In this document: positions 16,977 to 26,565 of the stretch, piece by piece
Position numbering within the stretch: position 1 is the first letter of the stretch
Layout of the letters: each line of letters begins with the position of its first letter
Assembly (NCBI GenBank): GCA_934120735.1
Contig: CAKOVA010000023.1
Span: forward strand, 1-31,234
Direction: 5' to 3'
Source: an uncultured Prevotella sp.
GTDB lineage: Bacteria > Bacteroidota > Bacteroidia > Bacteroidales > Bacteroidaceae
Length of the DNA stretch: 31,234 bases
Position numbers and translations under genes: made by a program
Notes under the pieces: generated by a model
Databases searched by the model: none
What the model was told of the DNA's origin: nothing
What the model saw: the letters and a program-made list of their open reading frames with translations, nothing else

Positions 16977-19900
16977 ATGCAAAACAAAGGAATTGTAATT
17001 GTAACGGCTGTCCTACTGACGCTTGCAAGCATCTTCTATTTGTCATTTTCAGCAGCCACTCGCTATTACGATGGCCAAGCAGCAAAGCTGAAAGATCCGA
17101 TTGCACAACAAGAGTACAAAGACTCTGTGAAGTATCTGGGCATCTATTCTTACCAAAGATGTCTGGAAACTCAAATCGGATTGGGCCTTGACCTGAAAGG
17201 TGGTATGAACGTGATACTGGAGATATCGGTGCCTGACGTAGTAGAAATGCTCGCTGACCACAAGACAGATGCCGCATTCGTGAAATCGATGAAAGAGGCA
17301 AGAGCAGAGGAAGAAACCAGCCAGGAAGATTTTATCTCTCTCTTTATTAAAGCGTACAAGAAGAATGCACCAGGCCACAGATTGGCTGAAATCTTTGCCA
17401 CGCAGCAACTGCAAGGTAAGGTGAACCCACAAAGCACCGACGCCGAGGTAGAGAAAGCATTGCGCCAAGAAACCCAATCGGCCATCGACAACTCGTTCAA
17501 CGTCGTGCGTACGCGTATCGACCAATTTGGTGTTGTTCAGCCGAACATCCAGAAATTGGAGGGACAACAAGGTCGCATCATGGTTGAAATGCCTGGCATT
17601 CGTGAGCCAGAACGTATGCGTAAACTGTTGCAAGGTAGTGCCAACCTCGAATTCTGGGAGACTTTCAACGCTGAAGAAATCATTCCTTACCTGACACAAC
17701 TCGACGCTCGTCTGGCTAATGGCGACACACAAGTGGCAGACACAACCGCTGCCGACACCACTGCAACCAAGGCCGTTGCGGAAGCCAGTGCAGAGAAAGT
17801 CGTTAAGAAAGCAGATCCTAAGTTCCAACTTAAGAAAGATAAGAAACAAGGCGACGTAAAAGTTTCGAATGAAAAACAAATCGCTGCTGCCAAGAAAGAG
17901 CACCCACTGTTGGCCATCTTGAGTACCACAGGTCGCAATGCACTGAGCCTCGTAGGCTATGCCAGTGTACGCGACACCGCAGAAGTGAATAGAATTATCC
18001 ATTCAGACCTTGCCAAGCAGATTCTTCCTGCTGATTTGAAACTGCTTTGGAGTGCCAAACCAGCCGATGGATTGCAGGTGAAAAACTATTACGAACTGCA
18101 TGCTTTGAAGATTACAACCACCACCGGACGCGCTCCGTTGGAAGGCGATGTGATTGTTGACGCATCCGACCAGTTTGACCACTTGACAGGTAAACCAGAG
18201 GTTTCCATGACCATGAATGCCGACGGAGCACGTCGCTGGTCAGCCATCACCAAGGCCAACATCGACAGAGCTGTGGCCATTGTGTTGGATGGATTGGTGT
18301 ACACCTCTCCTCGCATCCAAGTCCAAATTGACGGCGGACAATCGTCTATCACGGGTAGCTTCACCATTGAAGACACCAAAGACTTGGCCAACACCCTGAA
18401 ATCAGGTCGTATGCCTGCACCTGCACGCATCGTACAAGAAGAGGTGGTAGGTCCTACACTGGGTGCACAGTCTATCCAGCAAGGTATCATCTCATTCGTG
18501 ATAGCCTTCGTGCTGTTGATGATTTACATGATTGTGATGTACAATTTCATCCCAGGTATGATCGCCAACTGCGCCTTAATTGTGAACGTATTCTTCACCT
18601 TGGGTATTCTGACGTCGTTTCAAGCCGCCCTTACCATGTCGGGTATTGCCGGTATGGTGCTTACGTTGGGTACGGCCGTCGACGCCAACGTGCTGATATA
18701 CGAACGCATCAAGGAGGAACTGCGAGCAGGAAAGAATATGAAACAGGCGGTAGCAGCTGGTTACAGCAACGCCTTCAGCGCCATCTTCGACTCCAACTTG
18801 ACATCAGCCATCACGGGTGTTATCCTGTTGATATTCGGTACGGGACCCATTCAGGGATTTGCTACCACATGGTTGATTGGTCTGGCTTGTTCGTTCTTCA
18901 GTGCCGTGTTCTTGACACGTTTGGTTTATGAGCACAAGCTGAACAAAGACAAATGGTTGAACCTCAAGTTCTGGACGGGCATCTCAGAGAATATGATGCA
19001 GAACACACGCTATAAATTCATGAGCATGTTCAAGACCAGTGGCACGATTTACGCCATCGCAATCGTCATTTGCATCGGCAGCTTTATTGTTCGTGGTCTG
19101 AGCCAGAGCATTGACTTTACGGGTGGACGCAACTACGTCGTAACGGTTGACAAGAACACACATGTGGAAGAGGTACGCAACGCTTTGAACAATGCATTCC
19201 AAAATACAGTAGGTAATAATGCTGGCAAACCCGCAACCACGACCGTGATTGCCATCGGTACCGATGGGAAAACTTTCCGCGTATCTACCAACTACAATCT
19301 GGAAAGCAATGACCCACAGATGGATGATCAGGCAGAAACGATTCTATACACCTCTTTGAAGAAAGCCGGACTCGTGAAACAGTCCAGCATAGAAGCATTC
19401 AAGAACCCTGATATCCGCGAAGGTGGATCAATCATCAGTTCTTCTAAAGTGGGTCCATCCATCGCTAAGGACATCACGAACAATGCCATCAAGAGCGTTG
19501 TGATTGCACTGATATGTATCTTCTTATATATCTTACTGCGATTCCGCAACATCGGTTTCTCCATTGGTTCAGTTGCAGCATTGATTATAGACACGACGAT
19601 TGTGGTCGGCTTGTTCTCGTTATGTTACGGATGGATAGGTTTCTCCTTGGAGATTGACCAAACGTTTATCGGTGCTATCCTAACGGTAATCGGTTACGAC
19701 ATCAACGACTCGGTGGTGGTGTTTGACCGTATCCGTGAGAACTTGAAGCTGCATCCAAAACAAGATTTACAGAAGACGTTCAACGATTCTATCAACCAGA
19801 CGTTGGCTCGTACCATCAACACCTCAGTGTCTACATTGATTGTGTTGGTTCCAATCTTCATCCTCGGTGCTGACAGCATTCGCAGTTTCGCCTTTGCCAT

Positions 19901-20021
19901 GATTATTGGTGTCCTCGTAGGTACGCTCAGTTCTATCTTCTTGGCATCACCAATCGCTTACATAGTATTGGGACGCAAAATCAAGAAAGAACAAGAAGAA
20001 GAGGCTGTCGTTGTATCATAA
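16977..20021 (+). CDS. secDF: Fused protein translocase subunit SecDF
   Basis: A 1014-residue fusion of SecD and SecF, the proton-driven accessory of the SecYEG channel that pulls proteins out into the periplasm. The SecD half (about 1-665) has the first membrane helix, the GLDLKGGMNVIL motif (about 70-81), the large periplasmic domain, and LGTAVDANVLIYERIKEEL with the conserved aspartate. The SecF half (about 670-1014) starts with a new membrane helix and IDFTGGRNYVV and ends with IGYDINDSVVVFDRIREN. A low-complexity Ala/Thr/Lys-rich insert (about residues 245-300) sits in the periplasmic part. Fusion and length are typical of Bacteroidota. Single-gene unit with its own promoter and a terminator 41 bp after the stop. 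Confidence 0.97.
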   Translation: MQNKGIVIVTAVLLTLASIFYLSFSAATRYYDGQAAKLKDPIAQQEYKDSVKYLGIYSYQRCLETQIGLGLDLKGGMNVILEISVPDVVEMLADHKTDAAFVKSMKEARAEEETSQEDFISLFIKAYKKNAPGHRLAEIFATQQLQGKVNPQSTDAEVEKALRQETQSAIDNSFNVVRTRIDQFGVVQPNIQKLEGQQGRIMVEMPGIREPERMRKLLQGSANLEFWETFNAEEIIPYLTQLDARLANGDTQVADTTAADTTATKAVAEASAEKVVKKADPKFQLKKDKKQGDVKVSNEKQIAAAKKEHPLLAILSTTGRNALSLVGYASVRDTAEVNRIIHSDLAKQILPADLKLLWSAKPADGLQVKNYYELHALKITTTTGRAPLEGDVIVDASDQFDHLTGKPEVSMTMNADGARRWSAITKANIDRAVAIVLDGLVYTSPRIQVQIDGGQSSITGSFTIEDTKDLANTLKSGRMPAPARIVQEEVVGPTLGAQSIQQGIISFVIAFVLLMIYMIVMYNFIPGMIANCALIVNVFFTLGILTSFQAALTMSGIAGMVLTLGTAVDANVLIYERIKEELRAGKNMKQAVAAGYSNAFSAIFDSNLTSAITGVILLIFGTGPIQGFATTWLIGLACSFFSAVFLTRLVYEHKLNKDKWLNLKFWTGISENMMQNTRYKFMSMFKTSGTIYAIAIVICIGSFIVRGLSQSIDFTGGRNYVVTVDKNTHVEEVRNALNNAFQNTVGNNAGKPATTTVIAIGTDGKTFRVSTNYNLESNDPQMDDQAETILYTSLKKAGLVKQSSIEAFKNPDIREGGSIISSSKVGPSIAKDITNNAIKSVVIALICIFLYILLRFRNIGFSIGSVAALIIDTTIVVGLFSLCYGWIGFSLEIDQTFIGAILTVIGYDINDSVVVFDRIRENLKLHPKQDLQKTFNDSINQTLARTINTSVSTLIVLVPIFILGADSIRSFAFAMIIGVLVGTLSSIFLASPIAYIVLGRKIKKEQEEEAVVVS

Positions 20022-20061
20022 CGACATGGAACGCTGAACAAAGCAATAAACCACTAACAAG

Positions 20062-20096
20062 AGCGGCACAACCTCATCGAGGTTATGCCGCTTTTA
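20062..20096 (+). terminator. Terminator of secDF
   Basis: A 14-bp stem with one mismatch (20062-20075 with 20079-20092) and a 3-base loop, followed by TTTTATTTA. Confidence 0.85.
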
Positions 20097-20281
20097 TTTA
20101 TGGAATGAGGAAAAAGAAAAGAGGATGAGGGGATGGTACGAACCCCTATAGCCTTGTAAAACAGATCAGAATATCAAGAGAAGAACAGGCACGATGGACA
20201 AATAAACAACCGAGAAACATTCCCTTGGCACTATCCATTTGGACAAAGATAGCGTATTGGCGATGTTCTAAAACAGAGAAC

Positions 20282-21271
20282 TTAGCGTTCATCCACTAAT
20301 CGTTTTCTGCACGCTTCCAAAATGTTTTCCAGTTCTACAACGGTAGATGCCCGCAACATGGCGATGCGGGTTTGTCGGAAATCGGGGATGCCTTTGAAGA
20401 TGGGACTGGCTGCCAAATGCCTCCGGGTATGCAAGATACCCCGGTATTCGTCGATACGCGACACGTTGATGTGCAGCTGTTCCTTCAATATGTCTATCTT
20501 TTTATTGATGTCAAGAGACGCATCGTAAGGTTTTCCGTCGAGATAGTCACGCATTTCTTTAAAGATCCAAGGCTGCCCAAACGCTGCCCGACCAACCATG
20601 ATGGCATCTACACCAAAACGCTCGAAAGCCTGTTTGGCTTCCTGAGGCGACGTAATATCGCCGTTGCCAATGATAGGAATGTGGATGCGAGGATTGTTTT
20701 TCACCTCGCCAATCAGCGTCCAATCAGCGTTTCCGGTGTACATCTGACTGCGTGTGCGGCCGTGAATGGTCAGCGCTTGGATACCACAGTCTTGCAGTTG
20801 TTCGGCCAATTCGGTGATAATAAGATTGTTTTCATCCCATCCCAAGCGTGTTTTTACCGTCACAGGCGTATGCACCGCCTTGACCACCTCTCGGGTTATT
20901 TCCAACAAAAGCGGTATGTTACGTAGCATACCAGCGCCCGCACCTTTGCCTGCCACCTTCTTAACGGGACATCCAAAGTTGATGTCAATCACGTCAGGAT
21001 GAGCCTGTTCAACAATCTTGGCAGCTTCCACCATGGACTCAACGTCCTTTCCGTAAATTTGTATGCCTACAGGTCGTTCGGCGTCACTAATGGTTAACTT
21101 GTTCAAACTGGCTTGAATGGACCGCACAAGTGCTTCAGCACTGACGAATTCGGTATATACCATGGATACGCCAAAGCGCTTGCACAACTGCCTGAAACCG
21201 ATGTCTGTCACGTCTTCCATCGGAGCCAACAAGATTGGCTGCACGCCTAAGTCTATGTTTCCTATCTTCAT
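20282..21271 (-). CDS. dusB: tRNA-dihydrouridine synthase (DusB type)
   Basis: A 329-residue FMN-dependent enzyme that reduces uridines in the tRNA D-loop using NADPH. Seen: the N-terminal FMN-binding strand PILLAPMEDVTDIGFRQL (12-29), the catalytic cysteine in INFGCPVKKV (C101), the KTRLGWD motif, the TIHGRTR loop and the second FMN phosphate site IIGNGDITSP...VDAIMVGRAAFGQPW. The size and the N-terminus MKIGNIDLGVQPILLAPME are those of the DusB/NifR3 group. It is the last gene of the minus-strand series, 102 bp after dprA. No separate promoter is visible. It converges on secDF. Confidence 0.95.
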   Translation of the reverse strand: MKIGNIDLGVQPILLAPMEDVTDIGFRQLCKRFGVSMVYTEFVSAEALVRSIQASLNKLTISDAERPVGIQIYGKDVESMVEAAKIVEQAHPDVIDINFGCPVKKVAGKGAGAGMLRNIPLLLEITREVVKAVHTPVTVKTRLGWDENNLIITELAEQLQDCGIQALTIHGRTRSQMYTGNADWTLIGEVKNNPRIHIPIIGNGDITSPQEAKQAFERFGVDAIMVGRAAFGQPWIFKEMRDYLDGKPYDASLDINKKIDILKEQLHINVSRIDEYRGILHTRRHLAASPIFKGIPDFRQTRIAMLRASTVVELENILEACRKRLVDER

Positions 21272-21351
21272 TTTCCTAAAAAAGTTTCTGATTTCATCTA
21301 TTTTAAGCTGCCAAGCCTAAATGACATGGCATAGAATGCGCATGAATGATG

Positions 21352-21387
21352 TCAACCCATGAGCAGATTCCTATCAACCCATGAGCA
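21352..21387. repeat. 14-bp direct repeat at the dprA 3' end
   Basis: TCAACCCATGAGCA occurs at 21352-21365 and again at 21374-21387. The second copy encodes the last codons and stop of dprA (LLMG*), so the first looks like a small tandem duplication of the gene end. Confidence 0.75.
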
Positions 21388-22513
21388 AGTGATAAATACC
21401 ACCAGGTAAGGCTTTCAACACGCCTTTCATTTCCAAAGTAAAGAGAATGGCAGAGAGTTTAGCGATGGGAATGCCCGCCTGCACACTCAGCATGTTGATT
21501 TGCAAGTCGTTGTTTTTCTGCAACACGGCAACAATTTGCTGTTCCTCAGCCGATAAATCAGGAAACAACTGTCGCTCAATTCCCTCGTGATGGGCACGAC
21601 TGAGCCTTGCATCATCTTCCCATCCCATGCTTTTAACGAAATCATAGGCATGATTGATGAGCCCGGCCACGTTGTCTCGTATTAAGTTGTTGCATCCCTC
21701 ACTATAGGGGCTACCCACGTTACCGGGGAAGGCAAACACCTCTCTGTTATAGGTGCGAGACAAACTGGCGGTGATTAAGCCACCACCATGGGCAGCACTT
21801 TCTACAACGATACACGCATCAGAAACTCCTGCTACGATACGATTTCTTCTCACAAAGTTCACTTTGTCCGCATTGGTCTGCGTGAGGAACTCCGTGAGCA
21901 ATCCTCCTTTGTGCACCATTTCATCGGCTGTTTGCCGATGTCTGGGTGGATAAAGATAATCCAATCCGTGTGCCAGAACGCCCACTGTAGGGTATCCATT
22001 CTGCAAAGCATGGCGGTGAGCGAGGATGTCAACGCCATAAGCGAGGCCGCTTACCACGAGTACTTGTGGACACAACTGTCGCAATTCTGCCATGAACCGA
22101 CGAATTAAATCTTCTCCGTAGACGGTGTTTCGTCGGGTTCCTACCACGCTGATGGCACGGCGTTGGTTCAGGTTGACCGACCCTTTGTAAAACAACATCA
22201 ACGGTGCATCGTCACATTCCCTGAGCCGTTGCGGATAGTTTTCGTCATTCATGCAAAGCGGCATGACACCATTTGACACGTCCCACTCCAGCTCTTCCTC
22301 TGCTCTGCGCAAGTATTGATCTACGTTTTGAAGCGATGACACCAACTTAGGCGACGCATCGGGCAGCACCTCTCGGATGTCATGTCGATGCTCTATCACG
22401 GCTGTCGCCGAGCCCAACCTACGATACAACTGAACCATTCCCGTGAGATGAAAATGGTTGATGCGCGTCAAAGCGATGGTATTGATGATCTCTTGTGGGT
22501 CTGTCATGTTCAT
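21374..22513 (-). CDS. dprA: DNA-processing protein DprA
   Basis: Binds incoming single-stranded DNA during natural transformation and loads RecA. The 379-residue protein shows the N-terminal helix-hairpin-helix/SAM-like part (about 1-90), the Rossmann-like core with ISVVGTRRNTVYGEDLI, VVSGLAYGVDILAHRHAL, TVGVLAHGLDYLYPPRH and EVFAFPGNVGSPYSEGCNNLI, and a C-terminal winged-helix domain ending LPGGIYHLLMG. The length is normal. The start at 22513 overlaps the thioesterase stop by ATGA; an alternative ATG lies at 22507. It is therefore translationally coupled to a metabolic gene, an order that says little about competence itself, though comM lies 4 kb upstream. Confidence 0.95.
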   Translation of the reverse strand: MNMTDPQEIINTIALTRINHFHLTGMVQLYRRLGSATAVIEHRHDIREVLPDASPKLVSSLQNVDQYLRRAEEELEWDVSNGVMPLCMNDENYPQRLRECDDAPLMLFYKGSVNLNQRRAISVVGTRRNTVYGEDLIRRFMAELRQLCPQVLVVSGLAYGVDILAHRHALQNGYPTVGVLAHGLDYLYPPRHRQTADEMVHKGGLLTEFLTQTNADKVNFVRRNRIVAGVSDACIVVESAAHGGGLITASLSRTYNREVFAFPGNVGSPYSEGCNNLIRDNVAGLINHAYDFVKSMGWEDDARLSRAHHEGIERQLFPDLSAEEQQIVAVLQKNNDLQINMLSVQAGIPIAKLSAILFTLEMKGVLKALPGGIYHLLMG

Positions 22514-22908
22514 AGATATTTAGCAAACGCACGGTCATACTCCTCACTATGCCCCAAACGGCCATGAATGAGGCACACCAACTCAACCTCACTCTTAAAA
22601 CATAGCTTATCATCCTGCTCCCGAAAGATGTCCTGATGGAAAATATAGCGCAGGCCTTCCTTCTTCAAAGCCAAACGAGAAATGAATATGTCATCACACT
22701 TGAGTGGCGTTTTGTATTGCAAGTTCATGCGAGCCACCACCGCGTCGATTCCCTGTTCGTGGATCTTGGCAAAGCTAAGGCCTAACGAACGGAGGAACAA
22801 ATGGCGCGTATGCTCGATGTAATGGAGGTAATTGGCATTGTTAACGATACCCTGTATGTCGCATTCATAGTCGCGAACTTCCATTCGTGTCTCGAAAATA
22901 TAGTTCAT
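22510..22908 (-). CDS. Hotdog-fold acyl-CoA thioesterase (4HBT/YbgC-like)
   Basis: A 132-residue protein of the 4-hydroxybenzoyl-CoA thioesterase family, which hydrolyses acyl-CoA or acyl-ACP. Seen: VRDYECDIQGIVNNANYLHYIEHTRHLFLRSLG, the canonical signature with the catalytic aspartate at D17, and the central helix. The substrate is not deducible; in YbgC-type proteins it is a short or medium acyl-CoA, and YbgC is linked to the Tol-Pal envelope system in proteobacteria. It overlaps dprA by four bases and is preceded by a 5 x 8-bp tandem repeat only three bases from its start codon. Confidence 0.9.
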   Translation of the reverse strand: MNYIFETRMEVRDYECDIQGIVNNANYLHYIEHTRHLFLRSLGLSFAKIHEQGIDAVVARMNLQYKTPLKCDDIFISRLALKKEGLRYIFHQDIFREQDDKLCFKSEVELVCLIHGRLGHSEEYDRAFAKYL

Positions 22909-22911
22909 TTT

Positions 22912-22951
22912 TGAGTTGATGAGTTCTTGAGTTTATGAGTTTTTGAGTTCT
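22912..22951. repeat. Octanucleotide tandem repeat TGAGTTNN x 5
   Basis: Five consecutive 8-bp units: TGAGTTGA, TGAGTTCT, TGAGTTTA, TGAGTTTT, TGAGTTCT. The first six bases are invariant and the last two vary. On the coding strand of the thioesterase gene the units read NNAACTCA and end three bases before its ATG, occupying the place of the ribosome-binding region. Confidence 0.9.
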
Positions 22952-22979
22952 TAAAATTGTGATTTTTCGAGCCTTGTCA

Positions 22980-23005
22980 GCCGTTTTGGGTCACTGACTA
23001 ACGGC
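22980..23005 (-). other. Nested hairpin after the DUF2851 gene
   Basis: GCCGTT (22980-22985) pairs with AACGGC (23000-23005), enclosing a smaller GTCA/TGAC hairpin. No T-run follows on the minus strand, so it is at most a weak or factor-dependent terminator or an RNA-processing site between the DUF2851 gene and the thioesterase gene. Confidence 0.35.
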
Positions 23006-23008
23006 GAA

Positions 23009-24310
23009 TCAATATTCCCTCCCTTTTAAATATTCATATCCGATGCGGCATCTAAGGCATTCTTTCCGGTCACAATATTGCGTTTTGAGCTGGATTAAAG
23101 CCTGGGTATCACCTGCATTTTGCACATCGAGGCCACATTGTTGCCACATGGTGACGATGTGGTTTCGCTCTGGTTTGAGCTGTTCCAGATAATTAATGGC
23201 CTGTTCACAAAGCGATTCTGACGACTCGTGCCGACCGTAGGCGAACAAAAAAGGGATGGCGGTGTTGATGAGAAGAACGTTAAGTGACGCTTCTGAAAGC
23301 CGCTTTTCGCTCTTCCTACTCACCGAACCAAACACATAATGAGTTTCCCAATAAGGCGAAACAGCCGATTTCATCGCTACTTTTAAGTCGTCAAGCGTCT
23401 CACTTTCCACCAAATTACGCAATCCAAATCGACGGGAATGGTATAGATTAGCCAACTGTGCGATGCGGATGTAGGGGAAATTTTGCGGGCGCAATCGCAA
23501 GAATCTCCACATTTTTCCATCGATAGGATGTAGCGAGAACTTTCGTTGCAGATAGAGATATTCTGTTCGCAGACGTTCAAAATAGCCCTCTTCATCCATC
23601 GTTTCGTGATATTTTTGCGGGATAAGATAACGCTCCAGCAATCCGGCTTGCCCCATAAAGAACGCCTCTATCTGAAACAGGTCATCGCGATGATGATCCA
23701 CAGCGTGCAACGGAATCGACCTTGCCCACTGTTCAAAGGCCTCTCCATTGATGCCAAATCCATAGTTGCGGGCCAAGGTGATGAAGAGAGCCGCCTCCCA
23801 ATCACCGTCACACTGCTGCAAACGGCGTTCGATGTCATGCGTTTTTTGTTCTAAACGCTCTGTCTGCAAGGCCGACATCCATGCGTGAATCGTCAAGGTT
23901 GACAGGTTGGGAATAATCTCGTAGCACGGCGGATAGGTGTCAATGGTCTGCAATTGTTCGTAATGTTGCGCAACCGAAGCTGGCACAGAAAGCTGCAACT
24001 GGGGCACAACACGACCACTCTCGGTTTTTACTTCCCCATCAATTTCACCCGCGACGTGCAGTATCACATTGTTATAAGCCGCATCTTGCTCGTGGCGATG
24101 CACATACCAGTCGCTCGTCCTGACGTGTATTTCCACATTACCCACCCACACCGTGTTGCCTATCTTAACTTTAGCATTGAGAAAATCAGGACCCGAATTG
24201 GCATTATGCAGCCCCACATCTATCACTTCCAACGCTTGGTTGTCAGTGGTAGTGAGTTGCCGTAATGGAAACAGGCGATGCTTCCAACAATAATGCAATA
24301 GCTGCTCCAT
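23009..24310 (-). CDS. DUF2851 family protein
   Basis: A 433-residue soluble protein without signal peptide or membrane segment. The start at 24310 (MEQLLHYCWKHRLFP) is chosen because family members begin there; an ATG at 24376 would add 22 residues. Seen: DVGLHNANSGPDFLNAKVKIG, WVGNVEIHVRTSDWYVHRHEQDAAYNNVILHVAG (N-terminal conserved part), and a C-terminal CDRKECLRCRIGYEYLK with a C-x4-C-x2-C arrangement that may bind metal. The D/E-x-H pattern in the N-terminal part recalls nuclease-like folds, but that is speculation. The function is unknown; the family is spread through Bacteroidota. It lies 95 bp downstream of metG with no visible promoter. Confidence 0.85.
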   Translation of the reverse strand: MEQLLHYCWKHRLFPLRQLTTTDNQALEVIDVGLHNANSGPDFLNAKVKIGNTVWVGNVEIHVRTSDWYVHRHEQDAAYNNVILHVAGEIDGEVKTESGRVVPQLQLSVPASVAQHYEQLQTIDTYPPCYEIIPNLSTLTIHAWMSALQTERLEQKTHDIERRLQQCDGDWEAALFITLARNYGFGINGEAFEQWARSIPLHAVDHHRDDLFQIEAFFMGQAGLLERYLIPQKYHETMDEEGYFERLRTEYLYLQRKFSLHPIDGKMWRFLRLRPQNFPYIRIAQLANLYHSRRFGLRNLVESETLDDLKVAMKSAVSPYWETHYVFGSVSRKSEKRLSEASLNVLLINTAIPFLFAYGRHESSESLCEQAINYLEQLKPERNHIVTMWQQCGLDVQNAGDTQALIQLKTQYCDRKECLRCRIGYEYLKGREY

Positions 24311-24405
24311 GATTTTAAAACTGTTTTCAAGCTCGACGAAATGTGGCCAAACGAGCGGCAACAGATGGGGGTTCATCCCGATGATGCATGCCCATGAAAG
24401 GCTCT

Positions 24406-26469
24406 CTACATCACCTGACTACCTGGTTTGACAGGATGTTCAATGGCCGAGACGCTAAGCGAACCGTCAAAGTCCTCGGCGGAAAGTATCATACCCTGGC
24501 TCTCTATGCCCATCAACTTGCGCGGAGCCAGGTTGGCAATGAAGCAAACATCCTTGCCAATGAGGCTTTCTGGCTCATAGAACTTGGCGATACCGCTGAC
24601 AATGGTACGGTCTGTCCCCGAACCATCATCGATGGTAAACTTCAGCAACTTATTGGCTTTCTTCACACGTTCACAGTGTTTGATATGCCCAACACGGATA
24701 TCCAACTTCTCAAAATCAGCGAAATCAATCGTCGGTTTGATGGGTTTAGCCGTGTAGGCGGCAGCGGCATTGGCCTTCTTCGTATCTTCCAACTTTTTAA
24801 GTTGCAACTCAATGGTCTCGTCTTCTATCTTCTCAAAAAGCAATTCAGGTTCAGCCAGCTGGTGACCAGCCTTTAACAAGTCATGGTTCCCCAACAAATT
24901 CCAGTCGCAAGTATCCATCTTAATGAGGCGACGAAGCCTCTCTGAAGAGAACGGTAAGAATGGTTCGAACGCGATGGCGAGGTTGGCAACCAACTGTAAT
25001 GAGATGTACAAAACGGTTTTCACACGCTCAGAATCGGTCTTCCAAACTTTCCATGGCTCACATTCAGTCATGTATTTGTTGCCGATTCTGGCCAGGTTCA
25101 TGGCTTCCTTCTGTGCCTCTCTGAACTTGAACGCATCGAGATAGCCCTCCACTTTGTTCTTCACATCCTTGAATTCATCAAGCGCTTGCTTGTCAACATC
25201 GAGCAATTCGCCGCATGGAGGCACCACTCCCTCGAAATATTTCTTGGTCAACTGCAATGCGCGGTTCACGAAATTGCCGTAGATGGCCACCAATTCCGAG
25301 TTGTTACGTTCTTGAAAATCTTTCCAAGTAAAGTTGTTATCCTTGGTTTCCGGCGCATTGGCCGTGAGAACATAGCGCAGCACATCCTGCTTACCAGGAA
25401 GGTCAACCAAGTATTCGTGCAACCAAACAGCCCAGTTGCGAGTGGTAGATATCTTATCATCCTCCAGGTTGAGGAACTCGTTAGCCGGCACGTTGTCGGG
25501 CAAGATGTAATCACCATGGGCTTTCAACATCGTGGGGAAAATCAGACAATGGAACACGATATTATCCTTACCGATAAAGTGTACCAGTCGGGTATCTTGG
25601 TCTTTCCACCATTTTTCCCATGATCCCCAGCGTTCAGGATCGTTCTCACAGAGTTCTTTGGTATTCGATATGTACCCGATAGGGGCGTCGAACCAAACGT
25701 AAAGCACCTTGCCTTCGGCTCCTTCTACAGGAACAGGGATTCCCCAATCAAGGTCACGCGTCATGGCACGAGGCTGCAAATCAAGGTCCAACCAACTCTT
25801 ACACTGGCCATACACATTGGATCGCCACTCTTGATGACCCTCGAGAATCCATTTCTTGAGCCATGTTTGGTACTCGTTGAGCGGCAAATACCAGTTTTTG
25901 GTCTTCTTGATAACCGGCTTTGAACCGCTTACCGCCGACTTTGGATTAATCAATTCCATGGGTGAAAGGTCGCTGCCGCAATGCTCACACTGGTCGCCAT
26001 AGGCTCCTTCATGGTGACAATGGGGACACTCGCCCGTGATATAGCGGTCGGCCAAGAACTGATGAGCTTCCTCATCATAATACTGTTCGGATTCTTGTTC
26101 CAACAGTTTCCCTTCCTCGTACAACTTCTTAAAGAAATCAGAAGCCAGTTTATGATGCGTTTCTGAAGTAGTTCGGGAATAGATGTCGAAGCTGATTCCG
26201 AACTCCTCGAAACTCTTTTTAATCAACGAATGATAGCGATCCACCACATCTTGCGGCGTTACTCCCTCTTTTCTGGCACGGATAGTGATGGGCACCCCGT
26301 GCTCGTCGCTGCCACCGATGAAGATAACATCTTCCTTTTTCAGGCGCAAGTAACGCACATAGATGTCGGCCGGCACATAAACGCCAGCCAGATGACCGAT
26401 ATGAACTCCACCGTTTGCGTATGGCAAAGCGGCCGTAACGGTTGTTCGCTTAAATTTTTTCTCCTCCAT
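24406..26469 (-). CDS. metG: Methionyl-tRNA synthetase
   Basis: Charges tRNA-Met with methionine. The 687 residues show a class I fold with HIGH at 23-26, a zinc knuckle with two Cys pairs (C148/C151 and C161/C164, CPHC...CEHC), and the second signature as KISTT (339-343) in place of KMSKS, a variant usual in this enzyme branch. After the anticodon-binding helical domain comes a C-terminal EMAP/Trbp-like tRNA-binding OB domain (about 580-687: [18 protein letters not shown]...[14 protein letters not shown]...ESQGMILSA) that dimerises the enzyme and adds tRNA affinity. A full promoter lies 32 bp upstream. Confidence 0.97.
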   Translation of the reverse strand: MEEKKFKRTTVTAALPYANGGVHIGHLAGVYVPADIYVRYLRLKKEDVIFIGGSDEHGVPITIRARKEGVTPQDVVDRYHSLIKKSFEEFGISFDIYSRTTSETHHKLASDFFKKLYEEGKLLEQESEQYYDEEAHQFLADRYITGECPHCHHEGAYGDQCEHCGSDLSPMELINPKSAVSGSKPVIKKTKNWYLPLNEYQTWLKKWILEGHQEWRSNVYGQCKSWLDLDLQPRAMTRDLDWGIPVPVEGAEGKVLYVWFDAPIGYISNTKELCENDPERWGSWEKWWKDQDTRLVHFIGKDNIVFHCLIFPTMLKAHGDYILPDNVPANEFLNLEDDKISTTRNWAVWLHEYLVDLPGKQDVLRYVLTANAPETKDNNFTWKDFQERNNSELVAIYGNFVNRALQLTKKYFEGVVPPCGELLDVDKQALDEFKDVKNKVEGYLDAFKFREAQKEAMNLARIGNKYMTECEPWKVWKTDSERVKTVLYISLQLVANLAIAFEPFLPFSSERLRRLIKMDTCDWNLLGNHDLLKAGHQLAEPELLFEKIEDETIELQLKKLEDTKKANAAAAYTAKPIKPTIDFADFEKLDIRVGHIKHCERVKKANKLLKFTIDDGSGTDRTIVSGIAKFYEPESLIGKDVCFIANLAPRKLMGIESQGMILSAEDFDGSLSVSAIEHPVKPGSQVM

Positions 26470-26500
26470 GAGTATAGCTGTTTTTTAATATTTCTTCATG

Positions 26501-26531
26501 CAAAATTACGATAAATCGAAGAGATAGCAAA
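26501..26531 (-). promoter_or_regulatory. Promoter of metG
   Basis: On the complement TTTG (26531-26528), 19 bp, TAATTTTG (26508-26501): full consensus. It probably serves metG and, by read-through, the DUF2851, thioesterase, dprA and dusB genes, since none of those has a visible promoter. Confidence 0.8.
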
Positions 26532-26565
26532 ATAATGGGAGTAGTTAAAACTACATCTTGCCGCG

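Noticed and set aside
17049..18002. A 317-codon open frame opposite secDF.
   Set aside because: Antisense to a highly conserved gene; the product is Cys- and Phe-rich with no recognisable family.
26541..26554. The short inverted repeat GTAGTTAAAACTAC after comM, considered as a terminator.
   Set aside because: A 6-bp A/T-rich stem with 2-base centre and no proper T-run; not convincing.
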